NCBI GenBank assembly: GCA_963838385.1
Contig: CAWIRE010000001.1
Coordinates: 620,001-684,000 of the forward strand
DNA: 64,000 nt
From: DAHUYF01 sp963838385
Lineage (GTDB): Bacteria > Pseudomonadota > Alphaproteobacteria > ATCC43930 > CGMCC-115725
Direction: 5' to 3'
Shown: positions 40,988 through 50,705 of the stretch, in pieces
Layout of the letters: each line of letters starts with the position of its first letter
Numbering within the stretch: the stretch's first letter is position 1
Translations under genes and position numbers: made by a program
The notes under the pieces: model-generated
The model's input: only the letters and a program-made list of their open reading frames with translations
Database searches by the model: none
Told to the model about the DNA's origin: nothing

Positions 40988-42280
40988 TCAATCCTCGAAC
41001 GGATCGCGCACCAGCACCGTGTCGTCGCGCTCGGGGCTGGTGGAGAAGATCGCCACCGGCGCCTCGATGAGCTCCTCGATGCGGCGGATGTACTTGATGG
41101 CATAGGCGTTGAGCTGCGCCCAGGAGCGCGCGCCGCGCGTGCTCTCCTGCCAGCCCTCGACGGTCTCGTAGACGGGCTCGAGTTCCGCCTGCACCGCGGC
41201 GCTCGCCGGCAGGTGATGCAGCGTCTCGCCGCGCCAGCGATAGGCGGTGCAGACCTTGAGCTCGGGGAAGCCGTCGAGCACGTCGAGCTTGGTGAGCGCG
41301 ATGCCGGTGATGCCGGCGACCTTCACCGCCTGGCGCACCATCACCGCGTCGAACCAGCCGCAGCGGCGCTTCCTGCCGGTGACGACGCCGAACTCCTTGC
41401 CGCGCGCGCCGAGCTGCTCGCCGATCGCGTCGGTGAGCTCGGTCGGGAACGGGCCGCTGCCGACGCGGGTGGTGTAGGCCTTGGTGATGCCGAGCACATA
41501 GCCCACCGTCGCGGGGCCGACGCCCGCGCCCGAGGCCGCCGTCGCCGGATGCGTGTTGGACGAGGTCACATAGGGATAGGTCCCGTGATCGACGTCGAGC
41601 ATCACGCCTTGCGCGCCCTCGAACAGGATGCGCTTGCCGGCGCGGCGCGCCTCGTCGAGACGCTGCCAGACGGTGTCGGCGAAGGGCAGCACCTTGGGCG
41701 CGATCTCGATCAGCGCCTCGAGGATCGGCGCGAGCTCGACCTCGGGTGCTTCGAGCCCGCGCAGCAGCGCATTGTGGTGCAGCAGCAGCTGCTCGAGCTT
41801 GTCGCCGAGGCTCGAGGGATCGGCGAGATCGCACAGCCGGATGGCGCGCCGCCCGACCTTGTCCTCATAGGCCGGGCCGATGCCGCGGCCGGTGGTGCCG
41901 ATCTTCTTGTCGCCGCGCGCCTCCTCCCGCGCGCGGTCGATCGCCCCATGCGACGGCAGGATCAGCGCCGCGTTCTCGGCGATCTTGAGCGTGTCGGGGG
42001 TGACGATGATGCCCTTCCCGTCCATCGCCGCGATCTCGCGCAGCAGCGCCCAGGGATCGATCACCACGCCGTTGCCGATGATCGACAGCTTGTCCGGCCG
42101 CACCACGCCCGAGGGCAGCAGGCTCAAGCGGTATTCGACATTGCCGATCACCAGCGTATGGCCGGCATTGTGACCGCCCTGGAAGCGCACCACGACATCG
42201 GCGCGCTGCGACAGCCAGTCGACGATCTTGCCTTTGCCCTCGTCGCCCCATTGGGCGCCGATCACCGCGACATTTGCCAT
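40988..42280 (-). CDS. purA: Adenylosuccinate synthetase
   Basis: 430 residues. It converts IMP, aspartate and GTP to adenylosuccinate. The GTP-binding GDEGKGK, GGHNAGHT, the KIGTTGRGIGPAYEDK and ILFEGAQGVMLDVDHG segments and RKRRCGWFD are all in place; normal length. It lies 27 bp downstream of hisZ, a pairing common in alphaproteobacteria. Confidence 0.97.
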   Translation of the reverse strand: MANVAVIGAQWGDEGKGKIVDWLSQRADVVVRFQGGHNAGHTLVIGNVEYRLSLLPSGVVRPDKLSIIGNGVVIDPWALLREIAAMDGKGIIVTPDTLKIAENAALILPSHGAIDRAREEARGDKKIGTTGRGIGPAYEDKVGRRAIRLCDLADPSSLGDKLEQLLLHHNALLRGLEAPEVELAPILEALIEIAPKVLPFADTVWQRLDEARRAGKRILFEGAQGVMLDVDHGTYPYVTSSNTHPATAASGAGVGPATVGYVLGITKAYTTRVGSGPFPTELTDAIGEQLGARGKEFGVVTGRKRRCGWFDAVMVRQAVKVAGITGIALTKLDVLDGFPELKVCTAYRWRGETLHHLPASAAVQAELEPVYETVEGWQESTRGARSWAQLNAYAIKYIRRIEELIEAPVAIFSTSPERDDTVLVRDPFED

Positions 42281-42307
42281 GTCCTCTCCCGGAAGAGCCG
42301 ATCGCGA

Positions 42308-43453
42308 TCAGGGGATCGCGACGATCTCGTCGCCATCGAGCCAGTGGCCGCAATCGAGCCGCCGCGCCTCGGCGGCGGCATCGGCCACCGGCGCCAGCCC
42401 CGCCACCGTCGCCCAGCCCTCGCCGCGCCGCCGCGCCGCCGCCTCGGGATCGCCGCCCAGCGGCACGTAGAGCCGCAGCACGGACGGCTGCGCCGGCAGC
42501 GCGCGCAGCACCGTGTCGGTATAGAGCGTGAAGCCGGTGGCGGCCTCGCCCTCGCCATTGCCGGTGCGGTAGCGCCCGCCGCGGCCCAGCTCGCCGCGCA
42601 CGCCGCGGGCGAAGAGGGTGAAGCTCACGCCGGTATGGTACTCGAAGCCGCGATTCTCGACGGGATCGATGGTGACCGCGAGGTCGGGGGCGGCGCGCTG
42701 GACCGCCACGGCCACCGCCGCGAGCCGCGCCCGCTCGACCGCCGCCGCCGCCGGCAGCTCGATCGCCTCCAGCACCGCCAGCGCCTTCTTCGCCGCGCCG
42801 GCGCCGGCGAGCAGCTTGCCGAGCAGCGTCGCGGCGCGCCCGCCCACCGCCGCCACCGCGGCCGCGTCCTTGTGGTCGAGCGCGGCGCGCAGCGCATCGA
42901 TCGCCGCCGGCTCGAGCCCGAGCGCGGCGCAGACCGCCGGCACCAACGTCGGCAAGGTGAGGTCGACCGAGAGGCCGGAGACGCCGCTTGCCCGGAGCGC
43001 CGCCGCCGCCAGGGTCACCACCTCGACATCGGCGGTGATGGCGTCGGTGCCGATCAGCTCGGCCCCCACCTGTCCCACCTGCCGCTCCGGGCGGGTCTCG
43101 CCGCCGCGCACGCGCAGCACCTGGCCGGCATAGCAGAGCCGGAGCGGCCGCGGCGCCTTGGCGAGCCGCGTGGTGGCGATGCGCGCCACCTGCGGCGTCA
43201 TGTCGGCGCGCAGCCCGATCATGCGCTGCGAGATCGGATCCATCAGCCGGAAGGTCTCCGGCGCCATGGCGGCGCCCGCCCCCGCCAGCAGGTTCTCCTC
43301 GAACTCGGCCAGCGGCGGTTTCACCCGCTCATAGCCATGGCTTGCCAGCACCGCCATCTGGCGTGCCACCACCCCCGCCTCGACGGCGGCGTCGGGCGGC
43401 AGCAGGTCGCGCAGGCCTTGCGGCAGCAGCGCCGGATGGATGGGCTCGTTCAT
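42308..43453 (-). CDS. hisZ: ATP phosphoribosyltransferase regulatory subunit HisZ
   Basis: 381 residues. A paralog of histidyl-tRNA synthetase that activates the short form of HisG in histidine synthesis. The class II aaRS core is visible (GLRDLLPPDAAVE, motif 2-like LRADMTPQVARIA, RLCYAGQVLRVRGGE), and the anticodon-binding domain is lacking, as expected for HisZ. The hisG gene is not in the window. Followed by purA. Confidence 0.93.
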   Translation of the reverse strand: MNEPIHPALLPQGLRDLLPPDAAVEAGVVARQMAVLASHGYERVKPPLAEFEENLLAGAGAAMAPETFRLMDPISQRMIGLRADMTPQVARIATTRLAKAPRPLRLCYAGQVLRVRGGETRPERQVGQVGAELIGTDAITADVEVVTLAAAALRASGVSGLSVDLTLPTLVPAVCAALGLEPAAIDALRAALDHKDAAAVAAVGGRAATLLGKLLAGAGAAKKALAVLEAIELPAAAAVERARLAAVAVAVQRAAPDLAVTIDPVENRGFEYHTGVSFTLFARGVRGELGRGGRYRTGNGEGEAATGFTLYTDTVLRALPAQPSVLRLYVPLGGDPEAAARRRGEGWATVAGLAPVADAAAEARRLDCGHWLDGDEIVAIP

Positions 43454-43540
43454 GCCGCGGAAATAGCGGTTTTAGCGGGAGGCGGCAAACATTAAAGGAT
43501 AGCCCCTTCCCCCTTGAGGGCAGGGCAATCCCCTATGAAA

Positions 43541-43571
43541 TTCACCACGGAGGCACGGAGAACACGGAGAA
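43541..43571. repeat. Left arm of a 31-bp inverted repeat
   Basis: TTCACCACGGAGGCACGGAG followed by AACACGGAGAA. Inverted copy at 43739-43769 with two mismatches in 31. The two arms frame REP-like copy 2. Confidence 0.8.
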
Positions 43572-43611
43572 GAGATGTTCGGCGGTCCCGGGAAAATGAG
43601 ATAATTATCGC

Positions 43612-43685
43612 CGCCCCCGCGAAAGCGGGGGCCCAGGAGCCGCCATATGTCGGTCGCTCTGGTTCCCCGCGTTCGCGGGGAAGGC
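43612..43685. repeat. REP-like dispersed repeat, copy 2
   Basis: 74 bp with the same order of elements as copy 1: CGCCCCCGCGAAAGCGGGGG, CCCAGGAGC, variable part, TCGCTCTGGTTCCCCGC and a second hairpin ending in AAGGC. It is nested between the arms at 43541 and 43739, so the 335-bp hisZ-serA gap contains repeats and no gene. Confidence 0.75.
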
Positions 43686-43738
43686 GAGGGCGATGATGTG
43701 ATTGGCTCGGCGCGCCTCCCGGGGACACCGTGTTTTCC

Positions 43739-43769
43739 TTCTCCGTGTCCTCCGTGTCTCCGTGGTGAA
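43739..43769. repeat. Right arm of a 31-bp inverted repeat
   Basis: TTCTCCGTGTCCTCCGTGTC followed by TCCGTGGTGAA; the reverse complement of the arm at 43541-43571 with two differences. Confidence 0.8.
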
Positions 43770-43788
43770 CCTCCTGTGCGCGTCGCGC

Positions 43789-45363
43789 CTAGAATTTCAG
43801 CGACCTTGCCTGGACCACGTTGGGCAGCGCGCGGACGCATTCGAGGATGTCGTCGGAGACTTCCTGATCGACCTGGATCAGGCAGACCGCGTCCTCGCCC
43901 GGGGCGGCGCGGCCGAGATGCAGCGTGGCGATGTTGATCCCCGCCTCGCCCAGCGTGCGGCCGAGATTGCCGATGAAGCCCGGCTTGTCCTTGTTGCGCA
44001 CGAACAGCATGTGCGCGCCCAGCTCGGCCTCCATGACGATGCCCTCGACCTCGACGATGCGCGGCCGCGCGCCGAAGAGGGTGCCGGCGACGCTGCGCTT
44101 GTGGCGCTCGGTGGCGACGCTGACGCGGATCAGCGTCTGGTAGTTGGAGAGCGTCGGCACCCGCGTCTCGCTGACGCGGATATCGCGCTCGCGGCAGATC
44201 ACCGGCGCGTTGACCATGTTCACGGTGTCGAGCTGCGGCGCGAGGATGGCGGCGAGGATGACGGCGGTGAGCGGCTTGGTGTTGAGCTCCGCCGCATGGC
44301 CCTCATAGGCGATCTCGATCGCCTTCAGCTCGTAGGTGGTGAGCTGGCCGGCGAAATTGCCGAGCTGCTCGGCCAGCGTGACATAGGGCTTGAGGCGCAC
44401 CGCCTCCTCGGCCGAGAGCGAGGGCATGTTGAGCGCGTTCACCACCGCGCCGGTGGTGAGAAAGTCGGACATCTGCTCGGCGACCTGCAGCGCCACGTTC
44501 TCCTGCGCCTCGCTGGTGGCGGCGCCCAGATGCGGCGTCGCCACCACGTCGTCGCGGCCGAAGAAGATGCTCTCGCGCGCCGGCTCGACCGGGAAGACGT
44601 TGATCGCGACGCCGGCGACATGGCCGCTGTCGAGCGCCGCCTTGAGATCCTCCTCGACCAGCAGCCCGCCGCGCGCGCAGTTGATGATGCGCACGCCCTT
44701 CCTGGTCCGCGCCAGGGCCTTGGCGTCGATGATGTTGCGCGTGGCATCGGTCAAGGGCGTGTGCAGCGTGATGAAGTCGGCGCGCGCCAGCAGGTCGCCG
44801 AGCTCGACCTTCTCGACCCCCAGCGTCACGGCGCGCTCGGCCGAGAGGAAGGGATCGTAGGCCACCACCTTCATCTTGAGGCCGATGGCGCGGTCGGCGA
44901 CGATCGATCCGATGTTGCCGCAGCCGATCACCCCCAGCACCTTGCCGGTGAGCTCGGCCCCCATGAAGCGCGACTTCTCCCATTTGCCCGCCTGGGTCGA
45001 GCGGTCGGCGGCCGGGATCTGGCGCGCCAGGGCGAACATCAGCGCGATGGCGTGCTCGGCGGTGGTGATGGAATTGCCGAAGGGCGTGTTCATCACCACG
45101 ATGCCGCGCTGGGTCGCCGCCGGCACGTCGATATTGTCGACGCCGATGCCGGCGCGGCCGATCACCTTGAGGTTCTTGGCCTGCTCGAGCACCGCCTTGG
45201 TCACCTTGGTGGCGGAGCGCACGGCGAGCCCGTCATACTTGCCGATGATCTTCTTGAGCTCGTCGGGCGAGAGCCCGGTCATGACGTTGGTGTCGACGCC
45301 GCGCTCGGCGAAGATCTCGACCGCGCGCGGCGACAGGTCGTCGGAAATCAAGACTCTCGGCAT
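43789..45363 (-). CDS. serA: D-3-phosphoglycerate dehydrogenase
   Basis: 524 residues from MPRVLISDDLSPRAVEIF at 45363. It oxidises 3-phosphoglycerate in the first step of serine synthesis. NAD-binding VIGCGNIGSIVADRA, the catalytic region (INCARGGLLVEEDL, PHLGAATSEA) and a C-terminal ACT domain (about 455-524, FVRNKDKPGFIGNLGRTLGE) are present, with the long intervening domain of the SerA type seen in alphaproteobacteria. It is 40 bp downstream of serC, forming a two-gene serine operon. Confidence 0.96.
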   Translation of the reverse strand: MPRVLISDDLSPRAVEIFAERGVDTNVMTGLSPDELKKIIGKYDGLAVRSATKVTKAVLEQAKNLKVIGRAGIGVDNIDVPAATQRGIVVMNTPFGNSITTAEHAIALMFALARQIPAADRSTQAGKWEKSRFMGAELTGKVLGVIGCGNIGSIVADRAIGLKMKVVAYDPFLSAERAVTLGVEKVELGDLLARADFITLHTPLTDATRNIIDAKALARTRKGVRIINCARGGLLVEEDLKAALDSGHVAGVAINVFPVEPARESIFFGRDDVVATPHLGAATSEAQENVALQVAEQMSDFLTTGAVVNALNMPSLSAEEAVRLKPYVTLAEQLGNFAGQLTTYELKAIEIAYEGHAAELNTKPLTAVILAAILAPQLDTVNMVNAPVICRERDIRVSETRVPTLSNYQTLIRVSVATERHKRSVAGTLFGARPRIVEVEGIVMEAELGAHMLFVRNKDKPGFIGNLGRTLGEAGINIATLHLGRAAPGEDAVCLIQVDQEVSDDILECVRALPNVVQARSLKF

Positions 45364-45403
45364 GGGCCGGATCCTGCTGTTGGATTTGGGGAGGGAAGCC
45401 GGG

Positions 45404-46561
45404 TCAGGCCGCGGCGGCGCGGCGCACTTCGCCATAGGCCCAGTCGAGCCATGGCAGCAGTGCCTCGACATCGCCGCGCTCGACGGTCGAGCCGCACCAG
45501 ATGCGCAAGCCCGGCGGCGCGTCGCGGTGGCCGGCGATGTCATAGCCCGCCCCTTCCGCCTCGACCAGCGCCTCGAGCCGCTTCACCGCGGCGCGCTGCG
45601 CCTCGGGCGGCAGGCCCTGGAACCAGCCGTCGACCAGCTTGAGGCAGACCGAGGTCCAGGAGCGGTTGGCCGGGTCCTGCGCCAGGAAGTCGATCCAGGG
45701 CGTGCGCTCGACCCAGGCGGCGATCGCCGCGAGGTTCGACTTGGCGCGGGCGACGAGCGCCTTGCGGCCGCCCGCCGCCTCGGCCCATTTGAGCCCGTCG
45801 ATGGCGTCCTCGATGGCGAGCAGCGAGGGGGTGTTGATGGTCTCGCCCTTGAAGATGCCTTCGGCGAACTTGCCCTTGGAGGTGAGGCGGAAGACCTTGG
45901 GCAGCGGCCAGGGCGGAGTATAGCTCTCCAGCCGGGCGATCGCGCGCGGGCTCAGAACCAGCATGCCGTGTGCCGCCTCGCCGCCCAGCGCCTTCTGCCA
46001 GGACCAGGTGACAACGTCGAGCTTGTCCCAGGGGAGGTCCATGGCGAAGGCGGCCGAGGTGGCATCGCACAGGGTCAGCCCCTGCCGGTCGCGCTTGATC
46101 CACTCGCCATGGGGGACGCAGACGCCGGAGGTGGTGCCGTTCCAGGTGAAGACCACGTCGCGGTCGGTGTCGACCTCGGCGAGGGCCGGCAGCTCGCCAT
46201 AGGGCGCGCGCATCAGGCGGAGATCGCTGAGCTTCAGCTGCTTGGCGATGTCGGTGGCCCAGCCTTCGCCGAAGCTTTCCCAGCTCAGCACATCGACGCC
46301 GCGCTGGCCCAGCAGCGACCACATCGCCATCTCGATGGCCCCGGTATCGGAGCCAGGGACGATGGCGATGCGGTACTCGGCCGGGATGCCGAGCAGGGCG
46401 CGCGAGCGGTTGACGACCTCGTCGATCTTGGCGCGGCCGGCCTTGGCGCGGTGCGAGCGGCCGAGCAGCGCGCCTTCCAGCGCCGCCAGGCTCCAGCCCG
46501 GGCGCTTGGCGCAAGGTCCTGAGGAAAAACGGGGATTTTGCGGCCGGACGAGCGGCTTCAT
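45404..46561 (-). CDS. serC: Phosphoserine aminotransferase
   Basis: 385 residues. PLP enzyme of serine biosynthesis. The PLP lysine is in WSWQKALGGE; FSSGPCAKRPG at the start, VFTWNGTTSGVCVP and GIFKGETINTPSLLAIED are typical of the alphaproteobacterial SerC type. It precedes serA. A ~235 bp region upstream divides it from the divergent transporter gene. Confidence 0.95.
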   Translation of the reverse strand: MKPLVRPQNPRFSSGPCAKRPGWSLAALEGALLGRSHRAKAGRAKIDEVVNRSRALLGIPAEYRIAIVPGSDTGAIEMAMWSLLGQRGVDVLSWESFGEGWATDIAKQLKLSDLRLMRAPYGELPALAEVDTDRDVVFTWNGTTSGVCVPHGEWIKRDRQGLTLCDATSAAFAMDLPWDKLDVVTWSWQKALGGEAAHGMLVLSPRAIARLESYTPPWPLPKVFRLTSKGKFAEGIFKGETINTPSLLAIEDAIDGLKWAEAAGGRKALVARAKSNLAAIAAWVERTPWIDFLAQDPANRSWTSVCLKLVDGWFQGLPPEAQRAAVKRLEALVEAEGAGYDIAGHRDAPPGLRIWCGSTVERGDVEALLPWLDWAYGEVRRAAAA

Positions 46562-46797
46562 GAGGCTATTCCTTGCAGAATAGATGCGACCCGTTGGGGG
46601 GCCGTGTCCCGCCGCGGACCATAAGGGAGCGGGTGCCGAGGGTCAATCGCGGCGCGGCCGGGGCGGCGCGGCATCGCGCCGCAGTTGCCCCGCCCGCCTC
46701 CGCCGGCGCCGCAGGATGGTGTCGAAAAGGTCTGAAGGATCGGTTATTTATATCCGGTCAACAGAAACTATCGAGTCCCCGGGGAGAGAAACGCACC

Positions 46798-48129
46798 ATG
46801 GTCAGCACAACGGTCACCGGACCCCTATCGGATCCGGAGCACGCCAAGCAGCTTCGCCGCGCCGTCATCGCCGCCACCGTCGGCACGACGATCGAATGGT
46901 ACGATTTCTTCATCTACGGCACGGCGGCGGGCCTGGTCTTCGGCAAGCTCTATTTCCCCAAGGAAGACCCCTACGTCGCCACGCTGGCCGCCTTCGCGAC
47001 ATATTTCGTGGGCTTCATCGGCCGGCCCATCGGGGCGGCCATCTTCGGCCATTACGGCGACCGCATCGGCCGCAAGGGCACGCTGATCGCCACGCTGATG
47101 TGCATGGGCATCGCCACCTTCCTCATCGCCTTCGTGCCCACCTACGCCTCGATCGGCATCTGGGGCGCGGTGCTGCTGACGCTGCTGCGCGTCATCCAGG
47201 GCATCGGCGTCGGCGGCGAATGGGGCGGCTCGGTGCTGATCTCGATGGAATGGGCGCGCTCCCACGGCAACCGCGGCCTCGTCGCCTCCTGGCCGCAATT
47301 CGGCGTGCCTGCCGGCCTCTTCATCTCCACCCTTGCCGTCAAGGCCTTCAGCTCCTTGTCCGGCGACCAGTTCATCTCCTGGGGTTGGCGCATCCCCTTC
47401 CTGCTCAGCATCGTGCTGGTCGGCATCGGGCTCTGGGTCCGGCTCGGCATCCTCGAGACGCCGGTGTTCCAGAAGCTGGTGGCCGAGCGCAAGATCGAGA
47501 GGACGCCGATCATCGAGGTGATCGCCCGCCAGCCGCGCGAGATCCTGCTCTCGGCGCTGCTGCGCATGGCCGAGCAGGCGCCGTTCTACATCTTCGTCGC
47601 CTTCGTCTTCGCCTATGTCACCGGCACGCTGCATCTGTCGCGCGAGATGGTGCTGACCGCGGTGCTCGTCGCCTCGGTCGTCTCCTTCGTCACCATCCCG
47701 CTCTCGGGCCACATCTCCGACCGCATCGGCCGGCGCAAGATGTACCTGATCGGCGCGGCCGTGACCGGGCTCTTCGGCTTCCTCTATTTCGGCATGCTCG
47801 ACACCGCCATCCCCTCGGCGGTGTTCATCGCCATCGTGCTGTCGCTCATCCCGCACGACATGATGTACGGGCCGCAGGCGGCGCTGATCGCCGAATCCTT
47901 CACCCCGCGCCTGCGCTACAGCGGCTCGTCGCTGGGCTACCAGCTCGCCTCGATCATCGCCGGCGGCCCGGCGCCGCTGATCGCGGCGTGGCTCTACCAC
48001 ACCTACCACACCGGCTATGCGATCGCGGTCTACATCGCCGCCTGCGCGGTGGTGAGCCTGGTCTCGGCCGCCTTCATGCCGGACTACACCGGCAAGGACA
48101 TCGCCGAGGAATACGACGAGGGTGCCTGA
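46798..48129 (+). CDS. MFS transporter, metabolite:H+ symporter (MHS) family
   Basis: 443 residues with 12 membrane segments, starting MVSTTVTGPLSDPEHAKQLR with a GGGGAGAG site. The MHS-type signatures GTTIEWYDFFIYGTAAGLVFG, GRPIGAAIFGHYGDRIGRK and the GHISDRIGRR loop are clear, as in ShiA, ProP, KgtP and dicarboxylate transporters. It is convergent with the MaoC and tartrate dehydrogenase genes, so an organic acid substrate is plausible (inference). Confidence 0.9.
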   Translation: MVSTTVTGPLSDPEHAKQLRRAVIAATVGTTIEWYDFFIYGTAAGLVFGKLYFPKEDPYVATLAAFATYFVGFIGRPIGAAIFGHYGDRIGRKGTLIATLMCMGIATFLIAFVPTYASIGIWGAVLLTLLRVIQGIGVGGEWGGSVLISMEWARSHGNRGLVASWPQFGVPAGLFISTLAVKAFSSLSGDQFISWGWRIPFLLSIVLVGIGLWVRLGILETPVFQKLVAERKIERTPIIEVIARQPREILLSALLRMAEQAPFYIFVAFVFAYVTGTLHLSREMVLTAVLVASVVSFVTIPLSGHISDRIGRRKMYLIGAAVTGLFGFLYFGMLDTAIPSAVFIAIVLSLIPHDMMYGPQAALIAESFTPRLRYSGSSLGYQLASIIAGGPAPLIAAWLYHTYHTGYAIAVYIAACAVVSLVSAAFMPDYTGKDIAEEYDEGA

Positions 48130-48137
48130 AGGAGCGC

Positions 48138-48584
48138 TCAGGGCCTGCGCTTGAGGAGGTGCATCGACAGGAATGTCAGCACCTCCTCGTTCTTCTGGTT
48201 GCGGATGGAATAGGCGATGCGCAGGATGCCGCGGTCGGGCTTGGAGCGCGACGGCGTCTTCTCCTTGACCTCGAGCTCGGTGTGGAGCGTGTCGCCGGGC
48301 CGCACCGGCTTCAGCCAGCGCAGCTCGTCGAAGCCGGGCGAGCCCATGCTGGCGGCGCGGAAGATGCCGGTCTCCAGCACCATGCGGAAGCCCAGCGCCA
48401 GCGTCTGGAAGCCGCTGGCGATGAGCCCGCCGTAATTGCTCTCTTGCGCCGCCTCGACGTTGATGTGGAAGGGCTGCGGGTCGTAGGTCATGGCGAAGCC
48501 GATGATCAGGCTCTCGGTCAGCGTCACGCCGCGGGTGACGAAGCGTTCGCCGATGGCGAAATCGTCGAAATAGCGCTCGCTCAT
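48138..48584 (-). CDS. MaoC-family hot-dog dehydratase
   Basis: 148 residues starting MSERYFDDFAIGERF. It is a single hot-dog domain of the MaoC/R-hydratase type, with the catalytic Asp-His pair in TYDPQPFHIN and the following SNYGGLIASGFQTLAL. Family members hydrate enoyl-CoA. It lies 5 bp downstream of the tartrate dehydrogenase-like gene and is most likely cotranscribed with it. Confidence 0.9.
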   Translation of the reverse strand: MSERYFDDFAIGERFVTRGVTLTESLIIGFAMTYDPQPFHINVEAAQESNYGGLIASGFQTLALGFRMVLETGIFRAASMGSPGFDELRWLKPVRPGDTLHTELEVKEKTPSRSKPDRGILRIAYSIRNQKNEEVLTFLSMHLLKRRP

Positions 48585-48589
48585 CGCTC

Positions 48590-49654
48590 TCAGCCCAGCG
48601 CCGCGGCGATCGCCGCGCCGAGATCCCGGGTGTTCGCCGTGCCGCCGAGATCGGGGGTCTTGGGCGCCGACGGATCGGCGAGCGCCGCGGCGATCGCGCG
48701 CTCGATCGCTGCCGCCGCCTGCTCCTCGCCGAGATGCGCCAGCATCATCGCGCCCGACCAGATCTGGCCGATGGGGTTGGCGATGCCCATGCCGTAGATG
48801 TCGGGCGCCGAGCCGTGCACCGGCTCGAACATCGAGGGGAAGTCGCGCTCGGGATTGATGTTGGCCGAGGGCGCGATGCCGATCGAGCCGACCACCGCCG
48901 GACCGAGATCGCTCAAGATGTCGCCGAACAGATTGGAGCCCACCACCACGTCGAACCACTGCGGGTTTCGCACGAAATGCGCGGTCAGGATGTCGATGTG
49001 GTACTGGTCCGCCTTGACCGTGGGATAGTTCTTCGCCATGGCGGCGAAGCGCTCGTCCCAATAGGGCATGGTGTGGATGATGCCGTTGGACTTGGTCGCC
49101 GAGGTGACGTGGCGCTTGCGCTTCATCGCCAACTCGAAGGCGAAGCTCATGATGCGGTCGCAGCCCTGGCGGGTGAACACCGTCTGCTGCATCGCCATCT
49201 CGAGCGGCGTGCCGTTGTAGAGCCGGCCGCCGATCTCGGAATACTCGCCCTCGTTGTTCTCGCGCACGACGTAGAAATCGATCTCGCCGGGCTTGCGATT
49301 CTTCAGCGGCGTGTCGACACCTTCGAGCAGCCGCACCGGGCGCAAATTGACGTATTGCTGGAAGCCGCGGCGGATCGGGATCAGCAATCCCCAGAGCGAG
49401 ACGTGGTCCGGCACGCCGGGATAGCCCACCGCGCCGAGGAAGATGCCCTGCATGCCGCGCAGCTGATCGAGCCCGCCGGCCGGCATCATCGAGCCGGTCT
49501 TGGCGTAGCGCTCGCAGCTCCAGTCGAACTCGCGCCAGGCCAGCGAGAAGCCGAAGCGCCGCGCCGCCGCATCGAGCACGCGCATGCCTTCCGGCACCAC
49601 TTCCTTGCCGATCCCGTCGCCGGCGATCACGGCGATCTCATATCTCCGCGCCAC
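48590..49654 (-). CDS. Tartrate dehydrogenase/D-malate dehydrogenase-type enzyme
   Basis: 354 residues from a GTG at 49654 preceded by GAGGAGG; an ATG at 49684 lacks a ribosome site. It belongs to the isocitrate/isopropylmalate dehydrogenase superfamily: AVIAGDGIGKEVVPEG, VVRENNEGEYSEIGG, VTSATKSNGI and NLFGDILSDLGP. The combination is closest to TtuC-type tartrate dehydrogenase/decarboxylases that use NAD and Mn. It may act with the adjacent MaoC protein and the convergent transporter in organic acid use. Confidence 0.88.
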   Translation of the reverse strand: MARRYEIAVIAGDGIGKEVVPEGMRVLDAAARRFGFSLAWREFDWSCERYAKTGSMMPAGGLDQLRGMQGIFLGAVGYPGVPDHVSLWGLLIPIRRGFQQYVNLRPVRLLEGVDTPLKNRKPGEIDFYVVRENNEGEYSEIGGRLYNGTPLEMAMQQTVFTRQGCDRIMSFAFELAMKRKRHVTSATKSNGIIHTMPYWDERFAAMAKNYPTVKADQYHIDILTAHFVRNPQWFDVVVGSNLFGDILSDLGPAVVGSIGIAPSANINPERDFPSMFEPVHGSAPDIYGMGIANPIGQIWSGAMMLAHLGEEQAAAAIERAIAAALADPSAPKTPDLGGTANTRDLGAAIAAALG

Positions 49655-49741
49655 GGGCACCTCCTCTGTCGAAGCCGACATCACGATAGCGAACGCCGCG
49701 CCGCGATGCAGCCCCTCCCGGTCATGATTGCATGAGCGCCC

Positions 49742-49858
49742 GTGCGTCCTTCGACAGGCGCCTTCGGCGCCAGCTCAGGATGACGAAAGTTCTTCATCGC
49801 ACAAAGAAAATTATCCTCATCCTGAAGCGCGAGCGCAGCGAGCAGTCGAAGGACGCAC
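49742..49858. repeat. Imperfect inverted repeat, intergenic
   Basis: GTGCGTCCTTCGACA at the left and GTCGAAGGACGCACC at the right, with CTCAGGATGA and TCATCCTGA as inner complementary parts. It fills most of the gap between tartrate dehydrogenase and thiD; the motif looks like a mobile intergenic repeat. Confidence 0.7.
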
Positions 49859-49917
49859 CCCGTCGATCCAGGCCGGGCTGAAAACTGCACTGACAGCTGA
49901 CAGCTGACCGCTGACCG

Positions 49918-50705
49918 CTACCTTATCCCATGCCCGTGGTTCAGCGGGCCGTGGCCCTTGCCGTAGCCCGGCGCCGAGCGGATGGCGCGCTGCACGAAAT
50001 CGTGGGCGCGCTCGATGGCGGCGCGCATCGCCATGCCTTGCGCGAGCCCGGTGGCAATCGCCGAGGCCAGCGTGCAGCCGGTGCCGTGGGTGTGGCGCGT
50101 CTCGATGCGCGGGCTTTCCAGCACATAGCGCGCCTTCGCCTCGACCACCACGTCGCGCACCATGGCGCCGGCGAGATGGCCGCCCTTCAGCACCACCACC
50201 GCGGCGCCGAGGCCGCGCAGCGCCTGCGCCGCCTCGGCCATCGCCTCGATGCCGGCGATGCGGCGGCCGAGCAGCGCCTCGGCCTCGGGGATGTTGGGGG
50301 TGAGCACGCGCGCCCGGGCGATGAGGCGCTCCTTGAGGAGGCCGATGGCGGCTTCGTCGAGGAGCCGCGTGCCGCCCGTCGCCACCATCACGGGATCGAC
50401 CACCAGCGGCGCCTCGGGCGCCATCGCGGTCAGACAGTCGGCGACCGCGGCGATGATCGCGGCATCGTGCAGCATGCCGGTCTTGATGCAGTCGGCGCCG
50501 ATATCGCCGAGCACCGCCTCCATCTGCCGGCGCACGAAATCGGCCGCCACGGGGACGATGCCGGAAACGCCCAGCGTGTTCTGCGCGGTGAGCGCGGTGA
50601 TGGCCGTCGCGGCATAGCCGCCCAGCGCCGTCACCGTCTTGATGTCGGCCTGGATGCCGGCACCGCCGCTGCTGTCCGAGCCGGCGACGATGAGCACCCT
50701 GCCCT

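Noticed and set aside
40778..43495. A 905-codon plus-strand open frame
   Set aside because: It runs antisense to purA and hisZ, both of which have full-length family matches. The translation is His/Arg/Gly-rich, as expected from the antisense of high-GC genes.
46584..48797. A 737-codon plus-strand frame overlapping the MHS transporter
   Set aside because: It is the shifted frame of the transporter; its translation is Arg/His-rich and lacks membrane segments.
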